From: Fallopia convolvulus
Lineage: Eukaryota; Streptophyta; Magnoliopsida; Caryophyllales; Polygonaceae
Direction: 5' to 3'
DNA: 64,000 nt
NCBI GenBank assembly: GCA_964016875.1
Contig: OZ024724.1
Span: 25,705,962 to 25,769,961 of the forward strand
Part shown: one piece after another, positions 1-11,612 of the stretch
Numbering within the stretch: position 1 is the first letter of the stretch
How the letters are laid out: the number at the start of each line of letters is the position of its first letter
Program-made: the position numbers and the translations under genes
Notes under the pieces: generated by a model
Database searches by the model: none
What the model was told of the DNA's origin: nothing
Seen by the model: the letters and a program-made list of their open reading frames with translations, nothing else

Positions 1-1390
1 TATTATTAGACAACGGAAATTTAAAACAACATTGTTTTCGCATAAGTCTAGAATGACCCGAAAGTAAACAAAATACCATACTTGACTTAAATTCGATTTC
101 CTTCCTTCTCTTGATTGATCTTCTTCCTTCACGCCTTTGATGGAGGTTTCTTGGATTCTGGCATTTGGCGCGAAAGGCGGAACATGCCAGGCAGAAATGC
201 GGAAAAACAGAATTAGTCTAAAGAGACTAAGCAAGCGAGAACGGACAATCTTAAGGTAGTTTGGTAAAGTATCGAACTTAATACGAGGTAGTCGAAATGT
301 GTTTAATTTTTAAGTGGAGTTACTAAGGACGGAAAGAGTGAATCTCGAGATGAGATAACTCGTAAACCAAAAGAACGAACTACGAGATTGTAGAACGTCT
401 TAGAATAGAATATATATGTTGGGAACGTTAATTACACATAAGCTTTTGGAAAACCTCTCGCGCCCTTGCGGACCGAGAGCCGGATCAATCATTTGAGACC
501 GGTCCGGTTTTGGCTTCTTTTAATATGCTTTAGCACTTCTTTCTTTCGTGATCAAAACTTTCACATTAGTTAACAATTTTTAAGAATGTGGGGGGCCATG
601 AATGGGCCAACGTACCACTTACGGGAACTGAGTTCCGGCACCTAGCTAGGGTGCACACGTCCCTCCTTCGGGTAGGAGCAGACATAGATCATGATCCGTA
701 CAATCGAGGGAAGAGAGGGCATGGTGCCATACCACTCGACATGTTATATAGATATGTTCGGGCCGAGCCCGCACCCCTTATTAATCTAACTACGCATTTC
801 ATAACGAATCTCGAAAAGAGATTTTAAACAAGCAATCACACAACAAGTCTAGCAATAATTCCTATTAACGATATAATAGTAGCAATGCTAACAATAGTCA
901 TTATCTCTAACAATCGATAATTCCTATGTTCATTTCTATTTAGCAAGCAAAGTGTTCCCAACATAGAACAAGTTAACGGAAATTGAATTATCGAAAGGTT
1001 CAAGTAGAAAGTCCACTAGCCTTGGATTTCTTTCGGAACTAATCGTAACTCGGAAATATAGCTCCTAGAGACGTCGAGCACTTCGACCTATTTGATCGAA
1101 AGGAAAAACGAACGGAAACTTATTAAAATCCTTATTTTAATATTAAAAACGCTTTTCTCTTATTTTTCTCTTCTAAGAGGAAGAACACTAAATCTAAATT
1201 ATTCTAGTTAACAATTTAGATATGGAAAAGAAAATAATAATCCTTATTATTATTTTCAAGACAATGCTTTTTATGATTTTAAAATATGTATTTTAAAGAC
1301 ACATGTACAATGTTATAACGGAAAATCCTTTTAAACCATATGCAATAATTAAAACCTACTTAGAATATGATTTTCATGTATGTTATTAAT
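1..1390. other. Repeat-like non-coding DNA, left part of the locus split by a LINE
   Basis: I recognise no gene here. The stretch is AT-rich from about 1090 onward and resembles 8313-10380, with which it was contiguous before the LINE insertion. It contains one short open frame at 588-827 (79 codons, starting with GTG) that matches no family I know. The reconstructed pre-insertion locus is probably an old transposon, but no diagnostic domain is visible. Confidence 0.4.
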
Positions 1391-1404
1391 TTACACATCG
1401 AACT
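1391..1404. repeat. LINE target-site duplication, left copy
   Basis: The 14-mer TTACACATCGAACT occurs here and again at 8299-8312, directly after the poly-A tail. The copies are identical, which fixes both ends of the LINE. A 14-bp duplication is within the usual range for target-primed reverse transcription. Confidence 0.93.
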
Positions 1405-1569
1405 AGAGAAATGACTCCCCAAACCCCTTTCCCCTTTCCCCGAACCTTTGAACAGTGTTCTTCATCCCCAATTCGAAACCCTAGCCCACGATCCCATGGC
1501 CAAATTGGAGCAACCCTTTGTTTCATACTCATCCAAGCTGCTATTCTCGGTAATGCTAATCTCTAGAGA

Positions 1570-4125
1570 GTGGAAAGAAGCCAAATCTCAAAAATCCAAA
1601 CAGAAAAACGAAAATATCGGGCCTCTCTAGGCCGGCGATTCCGAAGATGGTCGGCGATCCTCTGGCTTGGTCGGATTGCTAGACTTCCTAATACTTACAG
1701 AAATAAGAGAAGACGAAGGAGAAGAGGCGGGTTGCTCTCCGAACCGACTACTATATGGAGGCTAGGGTTCATGTTACTAAGATACTCTTCGGGTCGGAAA
1801 TACAAGAGGGCGAAGTGCGACAGGTTTGGGCGGCGCAAAGAGCGAGATTTCAGGATGAATGGCCAGTTGGAGGACAAAGGGGATCATTGGCGTCCTCTCT
1901 CCAGAAAACGCTGCTATGGGAGTCGGCTCCCTCCCTCATACAGGTCGAAACCTTCCTCCTTAGTACTTGCTTATGTTAAAACTAGAATAATGTACTCCTT
2001 GTGTTGGAATGATGATCATAAATTGACCCTTTGGGGTATGAAGACCACTGTTGTCTCTTACTATCATCAGCCTCTACTTTATTGCTTCAAAAATAACAAG
2101 TTTGTGAACATCCTCTATAAGAATGCTACCTATTCTGATAGAAAATATTTCTCTGAACAATGTGAATTTGAGGAAAATTTTGATCGATCTGAACCCCTTG
2201 AACCCAAGCATGCTATGGTCGAGGAGACCCTAAGTAGCATTGCTAAGAAAACTTCTTGTGAAACAGGCCCTTTGGGGACGAAAAAAAGGAAAAACAAAGG
2301 AAAGGCTAAACTAGTTTTGGCTTCTTTCCTTGATCAACTCTCCGGAGTTAAAGAAAAAATCAACCAGCTTAAGAAAACCTCCCTGTATGGGTTTGTACTT
2401 GATGATCCTATTGAAACTACTAGGTTGAGGAACAAACTTAGAGGTGATTGGAAGTTGAAAGATGACCTTATTATTCATGAGAGAAACCATGGTTGGGTGG
2501 CTTTTAAGTTTACCTATCCTATTGAAAAATATAGATACATTTGTGCAATGCACTACTTCCGGAATCAAGAAAGTTGCAATAGGATTGACAAAAATTATAA
2601 GCAAGATGAAACTAGGAGAACTGGAAACTTACACTTTTTTATAAGGTGCAAAAGCTATGTTATAGGGTTGGAAAACTATGGAGTTAATATATTGATGATA
2701 CACAATTTAACCTCTAGCATTCTAACAAAAACCAATAACTTTGACCTTATAGAATGCTTGTATCAGCCTAACACGAAAAATCAATACTTTGAATGCTTTA
2801 AAGCTGTGGGCTCTATGAAGACAGAAGACAAATGTTGGTGTAGTGATCCTGCTCAGTGGAATCTAGCAAGGAATGACGATTCTATGATAGTCAAGAAAGA
2901 GCTAACCAAAAAGCTAATTGCCTTTAAAAGACTCCAAAATCCAAAGCATGATGAGGAAAGAGATGAAGAAAAAGGGATAAGGGAATTACAGAAACCAAAT
3001 GTGCAAAGAAGAAAGCATTTTGGATACTATAATTATACATGGAAAGCATCTGTTGATAACATTTGTGAATTGTTTTATAAACCATACTGCCTCAGTTTGT
3101 GTGTTAATAAGGAAGGATGGCATTGTAACTTAACTTTTGAATTGTCTAACATAATAAGGTTGTACCCCTTGCTTTGCTGCATCTATGATAGGAAAATAAG
3201 TGATAACAAGCTTAGATACCTTTGCATTTTCTTAAGGAAAGATAAGAAAAAGGCCTGGAGTACTATCTATGTCATTTATATCTGGCTTGAGATAGGAAGT
3301 AGAAACTGGAATTCCAATAATGATCCCATGAATGATAATGGATGGTTTAATGTGAACCAGATTAGCCATATATTTACTCACATTCAGTTAAAAGGAAAAA
3401 CACATCAAACCAAAAACAAGATTGATCTGTCTAACTGTGGATTGGACTTAAAACAAGAAGGAAACTGCATAGCCTATGCTTTTAACAATTATAACACCAG
3501 CCTGACGCATTTTATGTGCAAAGCAATTACTTGTAGAAAGATGGATAGATATATTTTAAAATTGGTACATTACTATGAACCTGAGATGTGCTCTATTAAC
3601 AGGAAAACTCTGGATACTAAAGAAAATCACAAGAAACATTGTTTGTATCTGTTAATAAATGGTAGAATGGTGATAAGACATAAAGTTGATTATGTAAACT
3701 ATTGTGAGCTTCTGATGTGTATTCTTGACAGAAAAAAAATGCTCTTGGAAACTAAAGATGACCAAAACAACAACACCTTCATGGGGACGTCTATTTATGT
3801 AGATCAGTTAGAGCACATTTACTACTTTAAAGATAATCAGGAGAAAGAAAGTACTAAATTAGAGCAGGATCGGGAATTTGGTAGTATAATGTTCAAGTAT
3901 ATGACGTCTGCTAGAATTTGGAATAAGACAAAACCCTATTACTTAAATAGCATGATTATGCCTCATGAAAACTATAGGATGTGTATATTAGAAAATTATT
4001 ATTGTATTAGGCACGCAATAGACATAAAAATCCAGTGTTCTATTTTAGATACCCATAGAATATCATTTGTTGTTAATTATAAAAGACTTGCCAGCGGAAA
4101 TGGTTCACACACAAAATTAAGTTAA
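1570..4125 (+). CDS. LINE ORF1 protein, atypical 851-residue form
   Basis: The reading frame is open for 851 codons and sits where ORF1 lies in a LINE, so it should encode the RNA-binding partner of the ORF2 reverse transcriptase. The first 130 or so residues are rich in Arg and Lys. Residues about 271-335 weakly resemble the DUF4283 domain of plant LINE ORF1 proteins: an L-x-GF start, then LRNKLRGDWKLKDDLIIHE, then WVAFKF. The rest is Lys-, Asn- and Cys-rich and matches no domain I know. I see no CCHC zinc knuckle, which usual plant LINE ORF1 proteins have, and it is longer than most of them. The start was chosen as the first ATG of the open frame; any later ATG is possible. The stop is separated from the ORF2 ATG by one base. 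The ORF is real; its domain content is uncertain. Confidence 0.75.
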   Translation: MERSQISKIQTEKRKYRASLGRRFRRWSAILWLGRIARLPNTYRNKRRRRRRGGLLSEPTTIWRLGFMLLRYSSGRKYKRAKCDRFGRRKERDFRMNGQLEDKGDHWRPLSRKRCYGSRLPPSYRSKPSSLVLAYVKTRIMYSLCWNDDHKLTLWGMKTTVVSYYHQPLLYCFKNNKFVNILYKNATYSDRKYFSEQCEFEENFDRSEPLEPKHAMVEETLSSIAKKTSCETGPLGTKKRKNKGKAKLVLASFLDQLSGVKEKINQLKKTSLYGFVLDDPIETTRLRNKLRGDWKLKDDLIIHERNHGWVAFKFTYPIEKYRYICAMHYFRNQESCNRIDKNYKQDETRRTGNLHFFIRCKSYVIGLENYGVNILMIHNLTSSILTKTNNFDLIECLYQPNTKNQYFECFKAVGSMKTEDKCWCSDPAQWNLARNDDSMIVKKELTKKLIAFKRLQNPKHDEERDEEKGIRELQKPNVQRRKHFGYYNYTWKASVDNICELFYKPYCLSLCVNKEGWHCNLTFELSNIIRLYPLLCCIYDRKISDNKLRYLCIFLRKDKKKAWSTIYVIYIWLEIGSRNWNSNNDPMNDNGWFNVNQISHIFTHIQLKGKTHQTKNKIDLSNCGLDLKQEGNCIAYAFNNYNTSLTHFMCKAITCRKMDRYILKLVHYYEPEMCSINRKTLDTKENHKKHCLYLLINGRMVIRHKVDYVNYCELLMCILDRKKMLLETKDDQNNNTFMGTSIYVDQLEHIYYFKDNQEKESTKLEQDREFGSIMFKYMTSARIWNKTKPYYLNSMIMPHENYRMCILENYYCIRHAIDIKIQCSILDTHRISFVVNYKRLASGNGSHTKLS

Positions 4126-4126
4126 T

Positions 4127-7100
4127 ATGAAAGTAAGCATATGGAATTGTCGGGGTTTGGGACGTAAGTCGTTCTGGCCTGAGATTGATTCTTTTTGCAA
4201 AATTGAGAGAGTTCAAGTGATGGCAATTGTTGAGACGAAGACAGAAAAAATTCCATCAGATCAAGTATGGCGAAGAGCAGGTTTTGATAACATTGTTTGG
4301 TCTCCGGCTAATGGCAGAGCGGGAGGAATAGTCTCTTATGGAAAGAACATCAACTCATCAATGAACGATTAGAAATTATTAGACAAGAAGCTAGATTTGT
4401 CGCTCTTAAATACACCAATCTTGTCACGAAATACACCATTGCAATTTATCTAGTATATGCCCCTCCTCACGAAAATGAAAAGGAAATCTTCTGGAAACAG
4501 ATAACACAAATGATCCATCTAGTGAATCTACCCACTATTGTAATGGGTGACCTTAACGAAATACAGGATCCGACTGAAAAGAAAGGAGGAGCTCAACCAG
4601 CCCATAGTAGGTTTGAAAGATTACGAAAATTCAAGAACGACTGTGATCTCCTAGACATCCCGACCATTGGCAACAAATTCACTTGGCGGAAAAATAAAAC
4701 TGAAGTAGAAAACATATACGAAAAACTAGACAGAACTTTAGTATGCAATCAAATATTACAATGGTTTCCGGACATTGCAACAAAAAATTATGCTTTCTCG
4801 TCCTCAGACCATAGCAAAATTGCTATAACACTAAATAATGGTATCATGACTAAAGCACAACCCTTTAAATTTGAAAAAATGTGGATGTACAGGAAAGACT
4901 TCAAAAATGTAGTGAAACAAGCATGGAGAGTATCGTTTAGTGGTTCTAATATGTTCCAATTAGTAAAAAAAACACAGCTATTCAAAGCCCATGCAAAGAA
5001 ATGGAACAAACAAACCTTTGGAAACACATTTGAACAACTAAAACAACTTGAGGAGGAACTTGCAAAGATTCAACAATTGATCCTCCTATCCCTGGAGGAG
5101 AAGATCATTAAAAAACAAATCAAACTAATTAATAAGAAAGAAAGCATACTGAATTTCCACAAGACATATTGGAAGCAACGAGCAAAAACCAAACACATCA
5201 AATTTACGGACACTAATGCAGGTTACTTCCACAAAGTTGCAAGTGGTAGAAGGAATAAAAAAATGATTAAAGAGATCATAACAGTAGAAGGAACACAAAT
5301 CATCGGAGAAGAAAATATTCGGGAAGAGATAAGACATGATTTTAAAGTAAGATATAAGAAGGAACAAATCAACCAACCACTACTCCAACAATATCTTCAA
5401 TTGATAAACAAAGAGATTAAGGAAGAAGATAACAGAGAACTAACCAAACCAGTAACAAATGAGGAAGTCCGCAATGCTCTAATGCAAATAAACTCAGACA
5501 AATCACCAGGGCCTGATGGAATGTCCTCTGGATTCTACAAAAAATATTGGGACATAGTGGGTCCAATGGTTACGAAGGCAGTGAAAAGCTTTTTCCACTC
5601 AGGGAAAATACTTAAACAAATCAACCACACTTTCATAACACTAATCTCCAAAAAAGAGAATCCTAGTACCACTAATCATTACCGCCCGATAAGCCTATGC
5701 TTGACCATATACAAAATAATAGCAAAAATAATTACAGAACGACTTAAGCATGTAATGCACAAACTAATTCATCCTCTCCAAGGAGCATTCGTAGCAAAAC
5801 GATCAATACAAGATAATACCCTAATTGCCCATGAGATCTTTCATTCATTCAAAGGTAAAAAAGGAAAAGAAGGATGGGTAGCCACAAAACTCGATATGGA
5901 AAAGGCATACGATAGATTGGATTGGGATTTCCTCTTTGCAGTTCTAGAAAAGTTTGGACTCGATAACAAGTTTGTTGGATGGATCAAGGAGTGTGTTCAA
6001 ACGGTGTCATTTTCAATCCTTGTAAACAATAGCCCAACAGAGCCTTTTGCACCTGAACGAGGATTACGCCAAGGAGATCCATTATCACCATTTCTTTTCA
6101 TTCTAGGCACTGAAATACTAGCAAGAAAACTCCAGGATACTAGCAACAATACCAAAAATACTATAGGTTTTGCATTAACACAATCTGGAACGAAAATTCC
6201 TTTCTTGGCCTTTGCCGATGATATTATAATATTTAATAAAGCAAATCAACAAGCTTGTGCACTAACCAAAAAAATCATTGAAGAGTATTGTGCAATATCG
6301 GGACAAAGAGTCAACTACCACAAATCTGCTTTTCAAACCTCCAAAAATGTAGATAATCAACAAAAACAAAGAATCCAACAAACACTAGGAATTACTGCAA
6401 TGACTAATCTAGACAAATACCTAGGATGTCCGATCATTAATGGGAAAGTAAATCAGGAAACATTCAGGGGAACAATAGAGAGAACCAAAGACCAACTAAT
6501 TAAATGGAAAGCCAATGCGTTATCCCTTGAAGGACGCTCAGTTTTAATTCGATCTAACCTCGCCACAAAACCTAATTATCTAATGCAAAGCTTCATGTTG
6601 CCGAGCTATGTACACACAGAATTAGATCAAATCAATCGAACCTTTCTATGGAACAAAGACATACATCACAAACCACTCATCGGTTGGGATAAAATATGCA
6701 AACCAAAAGCCTATGGAGGACTAGGAATAAGAAAATCAGAACACATGAACAAAGCAATGCAAATGAAGTTGTTGTGGAAACTTCTAGCAGAACCAAATAA
6801 CATTTGGGTTAAATTAATGAATGAAAAGTACATGAAAAATATTCCGCTCCTAACATATAAAAAACAAACGAATACCTCGTGGCAATGGTCGAAGCTTATG
6901 AACCTACGAGAAGAATTCAAGGCAGGACTAATATGGCAAGTAGGAGATGGGAGGACAATCAAATTTTGGACAGACATGTGGCTTCTTCAAGAACCACTAG
7001 CGAACTTTGCACTAAATCAAAATGCGATAAATGAAGAAACCCTTGTTGAAGAATTTATCACTAATAACAAGGAATGGAGATTTGATATTCTTTGTTGTCT

Positions 7101-8256
7101 CCTTCCTAACGACATTGTTGAGCAGATAATGGCAACACCTATCCCTGAAAATCATATAAGAGATCGGTTCTACTGGGCTCCTAGTAAAAATGGGTGGTTT
7201 TCAACTGCTTCAGCGGTTGAACTGATTACGAGGACAAAACAACAAAATACATACCCAAATAATTGGATATGGAAATTAGACACCCACCCAAAAGTTAGGA
7301 ATTTCTTGTGGAGAGTATCTAGGAATGGACTACCCACCAAGGCTAGACTATTAGAAAAACATATATCCACCCCTCCAGGTTGCCTTATGTGCTTCAACAC
7401 ATTTGAAGACACAAGACATATATTGATAGAATGCCCCCATACCCAAAAAATAATAAAGAAAATCAACGTTAAAACGGAAATAATCCTACGAAACTACGAT
7501 GCAAATAACAAAACTATAACAATAATGCTTAATGAACTTTATCAAAGATTGGGGAAATTAGACTTTCAAGAACTCGCAATTACTTGGTGGTGCATTTGGC
7601 ACCAAAGAAATAAATTAGCTTTTCAACAAACCCCAGACGACGTTATTCAAGACCTAGGAAAATATGTAAAAAACCAGATCAACCAATGGGCAAAAGCAAA
7701 GCGATGGACTGAAGATGAGGACTCACTTAAACAAACAAAAAGAATTTCAAACCAAAATAAAAAAAGAACTCCAAAATGGCAAAAACCCCCCATAAACACC
7801 TTCAAACTCAACTTTGATGGATCAAAATATAATACATCGTCTGTTTCAACAGGATTTATAATTAGAGACTATAACGGCCAACCCTTTAGCCTAGGGACCA
7901 GGAAATACGGACCAAGATCTGTGCTTCAAGTGGAAACACTAGCTCTAAGAGATGGCATTCGAGAAGCAAGACGACTAGGAATTACAAACCTTGAAATCGA
8001 AGGGGATAATCTCACAGTTACCAATGCAATCAAAGGTAGTGGCCAATGTCCGTGGGAAATTGAAATGCTCACTTCAGATATTCTGGCCTCTCTACAGAGC
8101 TTTCTGACCTTTTCAATAAGTCATGTTGCTAGGGAGTGCAATGCTGTGGCCGACAAAATCGCTAAGTTGGGCCACAGCTTCCCTAACAACACCCTTTTGG
8201 ATAATTCAGAGCTTCAAGCTCTCATCCGCAAGGATGCTCTAGGACGTCCTCCGTAG
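4127..8256 (+). pseudogene. LINE ORF2: endonuclease, reverse transcriptase, RNase H, with one frameshift
   Basis: This encodes the enzyme that nicks DNA and copies LINE RNA at the nick. The APE-type endonuclease begins at the ATG at 4127 (WNCRGLG, then VETK) and continues in the next frame (MGDLNE, SSSDH). The frame changes near 4345-4365; the first frame ends at TAG 4370-4372. From 4510 the frame is open for 1248 codons. Counting from 4510, the reverse transcriptase shows SPGPDG near residue 332, GLRQGDPLSPF, and the catalytic FADD near 568. A zinc-binding region (GCLMCF to HILIECPH) lies near residues 945-975. A C-terminal RNase H lies near residues 1098-1220 (FDGS, VETLALRDG, EGDN, ADKIA). 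Only the one frameshift separates this copy from an intact ORF2. Confidence 0.9.
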
Positions 8257-8298
8257 GGCTTCCTAATTCTTACCTTATCACAAAAAAAAAAAAAAAAA

Positions 8299-8312
8299 TT
8301 ACACATCGAACT
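8299..8312. repeat. LINE target-site duplication, right copy
   Basis: TTACACATCGAACT, identical to 1391-1404, begins straight after the poly-A run and marks the 3' end of the LINE. Confidence 0.93.
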
Positions 8313-10035
8313 TTATTTTATTTCTAAAAGTTTATTTGACAAGACATAATTTGGACATGCAAGTATATTTATTTATGAATATACTCTTTTTACAACTATT
8401 AACATTTATACAAAGTACTTAGTAAAAATTATTATGATCAACATAATATTAAATATCATGAGTGATATATTATAAAAATATAATAAAGTCTCTAATTGAC
8501 ATGCATGCATATATTACCTTGTAACAATACTTTATTTTCTACATGCAAGATAATATACATAATTAAATAGGGTATGATTATATAAATTCCTTTTTCTATT
8601 ATTAAAAGGAGTATATGCAAATTTATTTCTTTACCTAGTGAATATAACTAGGTTGCATGCAAGAAAGGATTTTTCACAAATATGTTTATAAAAATCCATG
8701 CACAACTATTTAATTTTCTTAAGTGGATAAATACCTTATAAGTTTATTTTAACCTCTACATGGTTCAAAATTTTTCATCAAATCATTTTAACTAGAATTG
8801 ACATGCAAAAGAGTTTTTCTATAAAAACTTTTTTTAAAAATACATGCATGATACTTTTAAGTTAAATAAAATATGTTGCTCTTATTAACTTCTATTTTAT
8901 CACAAGTTCATAGAAAAGATTATTTTTAAGTTTAACTATTCATGCAAGAGAATTTAATTTATAAAAATTCATATAAAAGTACCCACAAGTCACTTTTAAT
9001 TTAAAAGATCAAATTTCTCTTTACTAGACTCATAAAAAAAATCATATAGAAAGACAATTTAAATACTTATAACAAACATGCATGAAGATTGCATGCATGT
9101 AAAATTTTCATTATAAAATTATCAAGTCACACTTTTACAATCAAGGATTTTTTTATGTATAAAAAGAGAAAGAAGGTCTAGGATTTTTAAATTAATTAAA
9201 ATCAGAATTTTCTAAGTAAACAACCATTTGTATATGTTAAGGACTTATTAAATTTCATTTTACAACTTGTAAGAAAATAAATCCCCTTAAAATTTATTGC
9301 ATGCAAGTTAATTTTTATAGAAACATGTACATGAGTAGTATTTTAAATAATCTTATTTTTGGAGATTAAAAGGTAAATTGGGCTCACTGAAAAAAATACA
9401 TAATAAAACCAGCCCATAAGTGTGTAAATAAAAAGGCCCAAAGGGAAAATTGTACCCTTCTCCTTCAGTTGAAAACACGCACAACAGAAGCAACAAAAAA
9501 AATTTCGGACGGACGATGAAGGCGGAGCAGGGGCGACCACCAGGTTGGGGGGGCGGCGCCGGCGGCCTCCTGGGCGGCGGAAGAGGGCTGCGTGGCCAGG
9601 CGAAGGGGGCTGGGAGTGGTCGGCGGTGGCCGCTCCCAAAAAAAAAAATCAAAACCCAATTTGTTTTGATTTTTGGAAAAAAATTCAGCTTGTGTTTAAA
9701 TTGTTCTTGGAGAGAGTTTGGAAGTGTTTGGGTGTAGTAGATGGTTTTTCTGATGTTGAAGAAGCCTTTAAATAGGCAAAGAAGTGGGGGATGAAGAATC
9801 ATGGCAATCATGAGTAGCAATCTTCTCCCATGGTGAGTGGAGAGAAAGAGATTAAAAATCCATTAAATAATATAATGGAATAGAATATTGTCTGAGAACA
9901 AATCCTACCAAATCTCCCCTCTTAAACATCCGAATTTGTGCTTCAACCGGATCGAAAATCGGTTTTGGTGAAATTTCTACTGTAAAGAATGGGTTTATAT
10001 ACTACTGGTTGTGTTATAATATTAGAAAAACAAAC

Positions 10036-10089
10036 TAGTATAATGGTAGAGGAGTGGGAGAGTGAGTAGGAGATCAAGGGTTCAAATCC
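10036..10089 (+). repeat. tRNA-like segment with pol III A and B boxes (SINE-like head)
   Basis: TAGTATAATGG (10036-10046) fits the A-box consensus TRGYNNARNGG, and GGTTCAAATCC (10079-10089) contains a B box fitting GWTCRANNC. They are 44 bases apart, start to start. The flanks do not fold into a tRNA with a normal acceptor stem, so this looks like a tRNA-derived SINE head or similar decayed repeat, not a working tRNA. A T-rich run follows. Confidence 0.45.
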
Positions 10090-10447
10090 CACCCATGTCT
10101 CTAATTTTTTTAAAAACCCTTTTGATGATATATGGGCTTTTTAAATGAGCCGGGCTAAGGCCCATGTCTTTTCTTTTTAAGAAAAGAAAGGTTGGGAAAT
10201 TTAAGAGAAACGGAATTTCCGTTAGGATATGAATTTATTAAATTCCGTCTTTAATAAATTTATTTATTCAAATAAAAAAATAATTTTTTATGAGATTATT
10301 TACTTAATAAAATAATCAAATATTAAGAAATAAAATTTATTTTCTTAATGAAAATTGCGGATATTACAATAATAAAATTATTATTAAATATCATTTTTAA
10401 ATAAAAAATATTTTAATAATTGTACAAAAAAAATCAATTTTCTTGAC

Positions 10448-10566
10448 CTGTTAGGTCGACCCGCCCCGCAATGACCCGACGCGATTTGACCGATGACCCG
10501 TTACGACCTGAACCCGACTCAACCCGAACCCGAAATAACCGAACCCGAATCCGACCTGACCGATCC
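10448..10566. repeat. Degenerate ACCCGA-type short repeats
   Basis: Variants of GACCCGA, AACCCGA and GACCTGA recur about every 6-12 bases. This is a decayed simple-repeat tract of a kind common in plant intergenic DNA. No coding content is visible. Confidence 0.55.
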
Positions 10567-10961
10567 GTTTGACACCTCTAATAACGTGTGATGACCGAAC
10601 CTAACCTGACTAACCCGATTTATTACTACTTCACTCATATAAATAACATAAACTTAGTCAATAATGATACAAACGTAACAATTATATAGAACAAAAATAA
10701 TAATATCAACTTTAAGATTATATTTTTTGTACTATATTCAACAGATAATATCAATTATGTCGTTTCTTCTTCTTTCTAATTTTCTTAAAAAAACTCTATA
10801 ATTACCTTCCTAAACTCTCTCACAAAAAAGTTCTTACCAAAAAATTAAAAAAAAAACAATTTAATCTCATCTCTTTATTTAATTTAATCTACCCAAACTA
10901 AGTCTCAATTATTATTTTTATTTTGGCATCAATTATGCATTAAGAAATCTCGTGGAAAAAA

Positions 10962-11540
10962 TCTACTATATATATAAGCAATAAGGTTTGGAGTCACCAC
11001 ATTGTGCCACGTTAGTTTTGTCCACATGTCGCTTCTAGAATACGCCACATCGGGTTTTGCCATGTGTCGTATTTTCCTTAAGCCATGTCATGTAATTTTT
11101 GACACGTCATATGCCACATCGTATTATTTTCACCCCGTCATTTACATGTCATATTTAATATAATGATAAAAAAAATGCTTTCCTTATAAAAATATTTTAT
11201 ATAAATAGATAATTATAGGCCTATATATTTTGAAAATTCTATGTTTTTTAATCAAAATATTTCCTTATGAGAAGTTTTGTCAAAATACTTTACTTTTATT
11301 GCAACTCACAGTTTGAAAATTTACCATAACAATTTATGAGCATTGTATATATTATTCTCATTATTTAACTTAATAATCTAAATTTAATTTGTTTTATTTG
11401 ATTTAAAAAAAATATACATATTACGATCAACAAATTACTTACATTAAATTTTATATTAAATTTTTATTTATTAATATTTTTTATAGTATATCTAAAAAAT
11501 ATGGAGTCATAGTCATGCATGGCACAACGGGACAACTAGT
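10962..11540 (+). mobile_element. Non-autonomous Helitron
   Basis: The left end reads TCTACTATATATATAAGC and is preceded by A. The right end is CTAGT followed by T. This matches the TC...CTRRT ends and A/T insertion rule of plant Helitrons. The last 30 bases (TGCATGGCACAACGGGACAA, then CTAGT) look like a decayed version of the usual 3' hairpin. The inner sequence is full of GCCACRT and CACATGTCG motifs, as in short plant Helitron derivatives. No Rep/helicase coding is present; the length is 579 bp. Confidence 0.65.
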
Positions 11541-11553
11541 TATTTACAAAATA

Positions 11554-11570
11554 AGACATTGTTATACTCT
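11554..11570. repeat. Target-site duplication of the minus-strand LINE, left copy
   Basis: AGACATTGTTATACTCT occurs here and at 18425-18441. The T-run that follows here is the poly-A tail of a minus-strand LINE. The last T of the repeat could belong to that tail, so the duplication is 16 or 17 bp. Confidence 0.9.
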
Positions 11571-11612
11571 TTTTTTTTTGTCTGAAAGAGGGCAAAGCCC
11601 GATTTTATTCAA

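Larger units (their letters stand above)
1405..8298 (+). mobile_element. Full-length plant LINE (L1-type non-LTR retrotransposon) with TSD and poly-A tail
   Basis: The element runs from the base after the left TSD to the end of a poly-A run at 8282-8298. It has a 5' UTR of about 165 bp that is C-rich and T-rich, a very long ORF1 (1570-4125), and an ORF2 with endonuclease, reverse transcriptase, zinc-binding and RNase H regions (4127-8256). Both ends are defined by the same 14-bp direct repeat, so it is not 5'-truncated. One frameshift in the endonuclease region means this copy is probably no longer active on its own. The intact TSD, the clean A-tail and otherwise long open frames suggest a fairly recent insertion (inference). 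Confidence 0.92.
8313..10961. other. AT-rich repeat-like DNA without a recognisable gene
   Basis: 8313-9340 is extremely AT-rich with scattered copies of ACATGCA and GCATGCA. 9500-9640 is a short GC-rich island with long but unconvincing open frames on both strands. A segment near 10365-10376 ends GCGGATATTACA, the kind of end seen in some Gypsy LTRs, but no matching start was found. No protein domain can be supported. A tRNA-like segment and an ACCCGA-type array inside it are listed separately. Confidence 0.4.

Noticed and set aside
588..827. 79-codon open frame starting with GTG
   Set aside because: No recognisable domain, no ATG start, and lies in repeat-like DNA; probably chance.
9343..9820. 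Overlapping frames on both strands rich in Pro, Gly and Arg
   Set aside because: They come from a short GC-rich island and have no domain; frames on both strands are a composition effect.
10036..10089. Possible functional tRNA gene
   Set aside because: Pol III boxes are present, but no acceptor stem or standard cloverleaf can be folded by eye.
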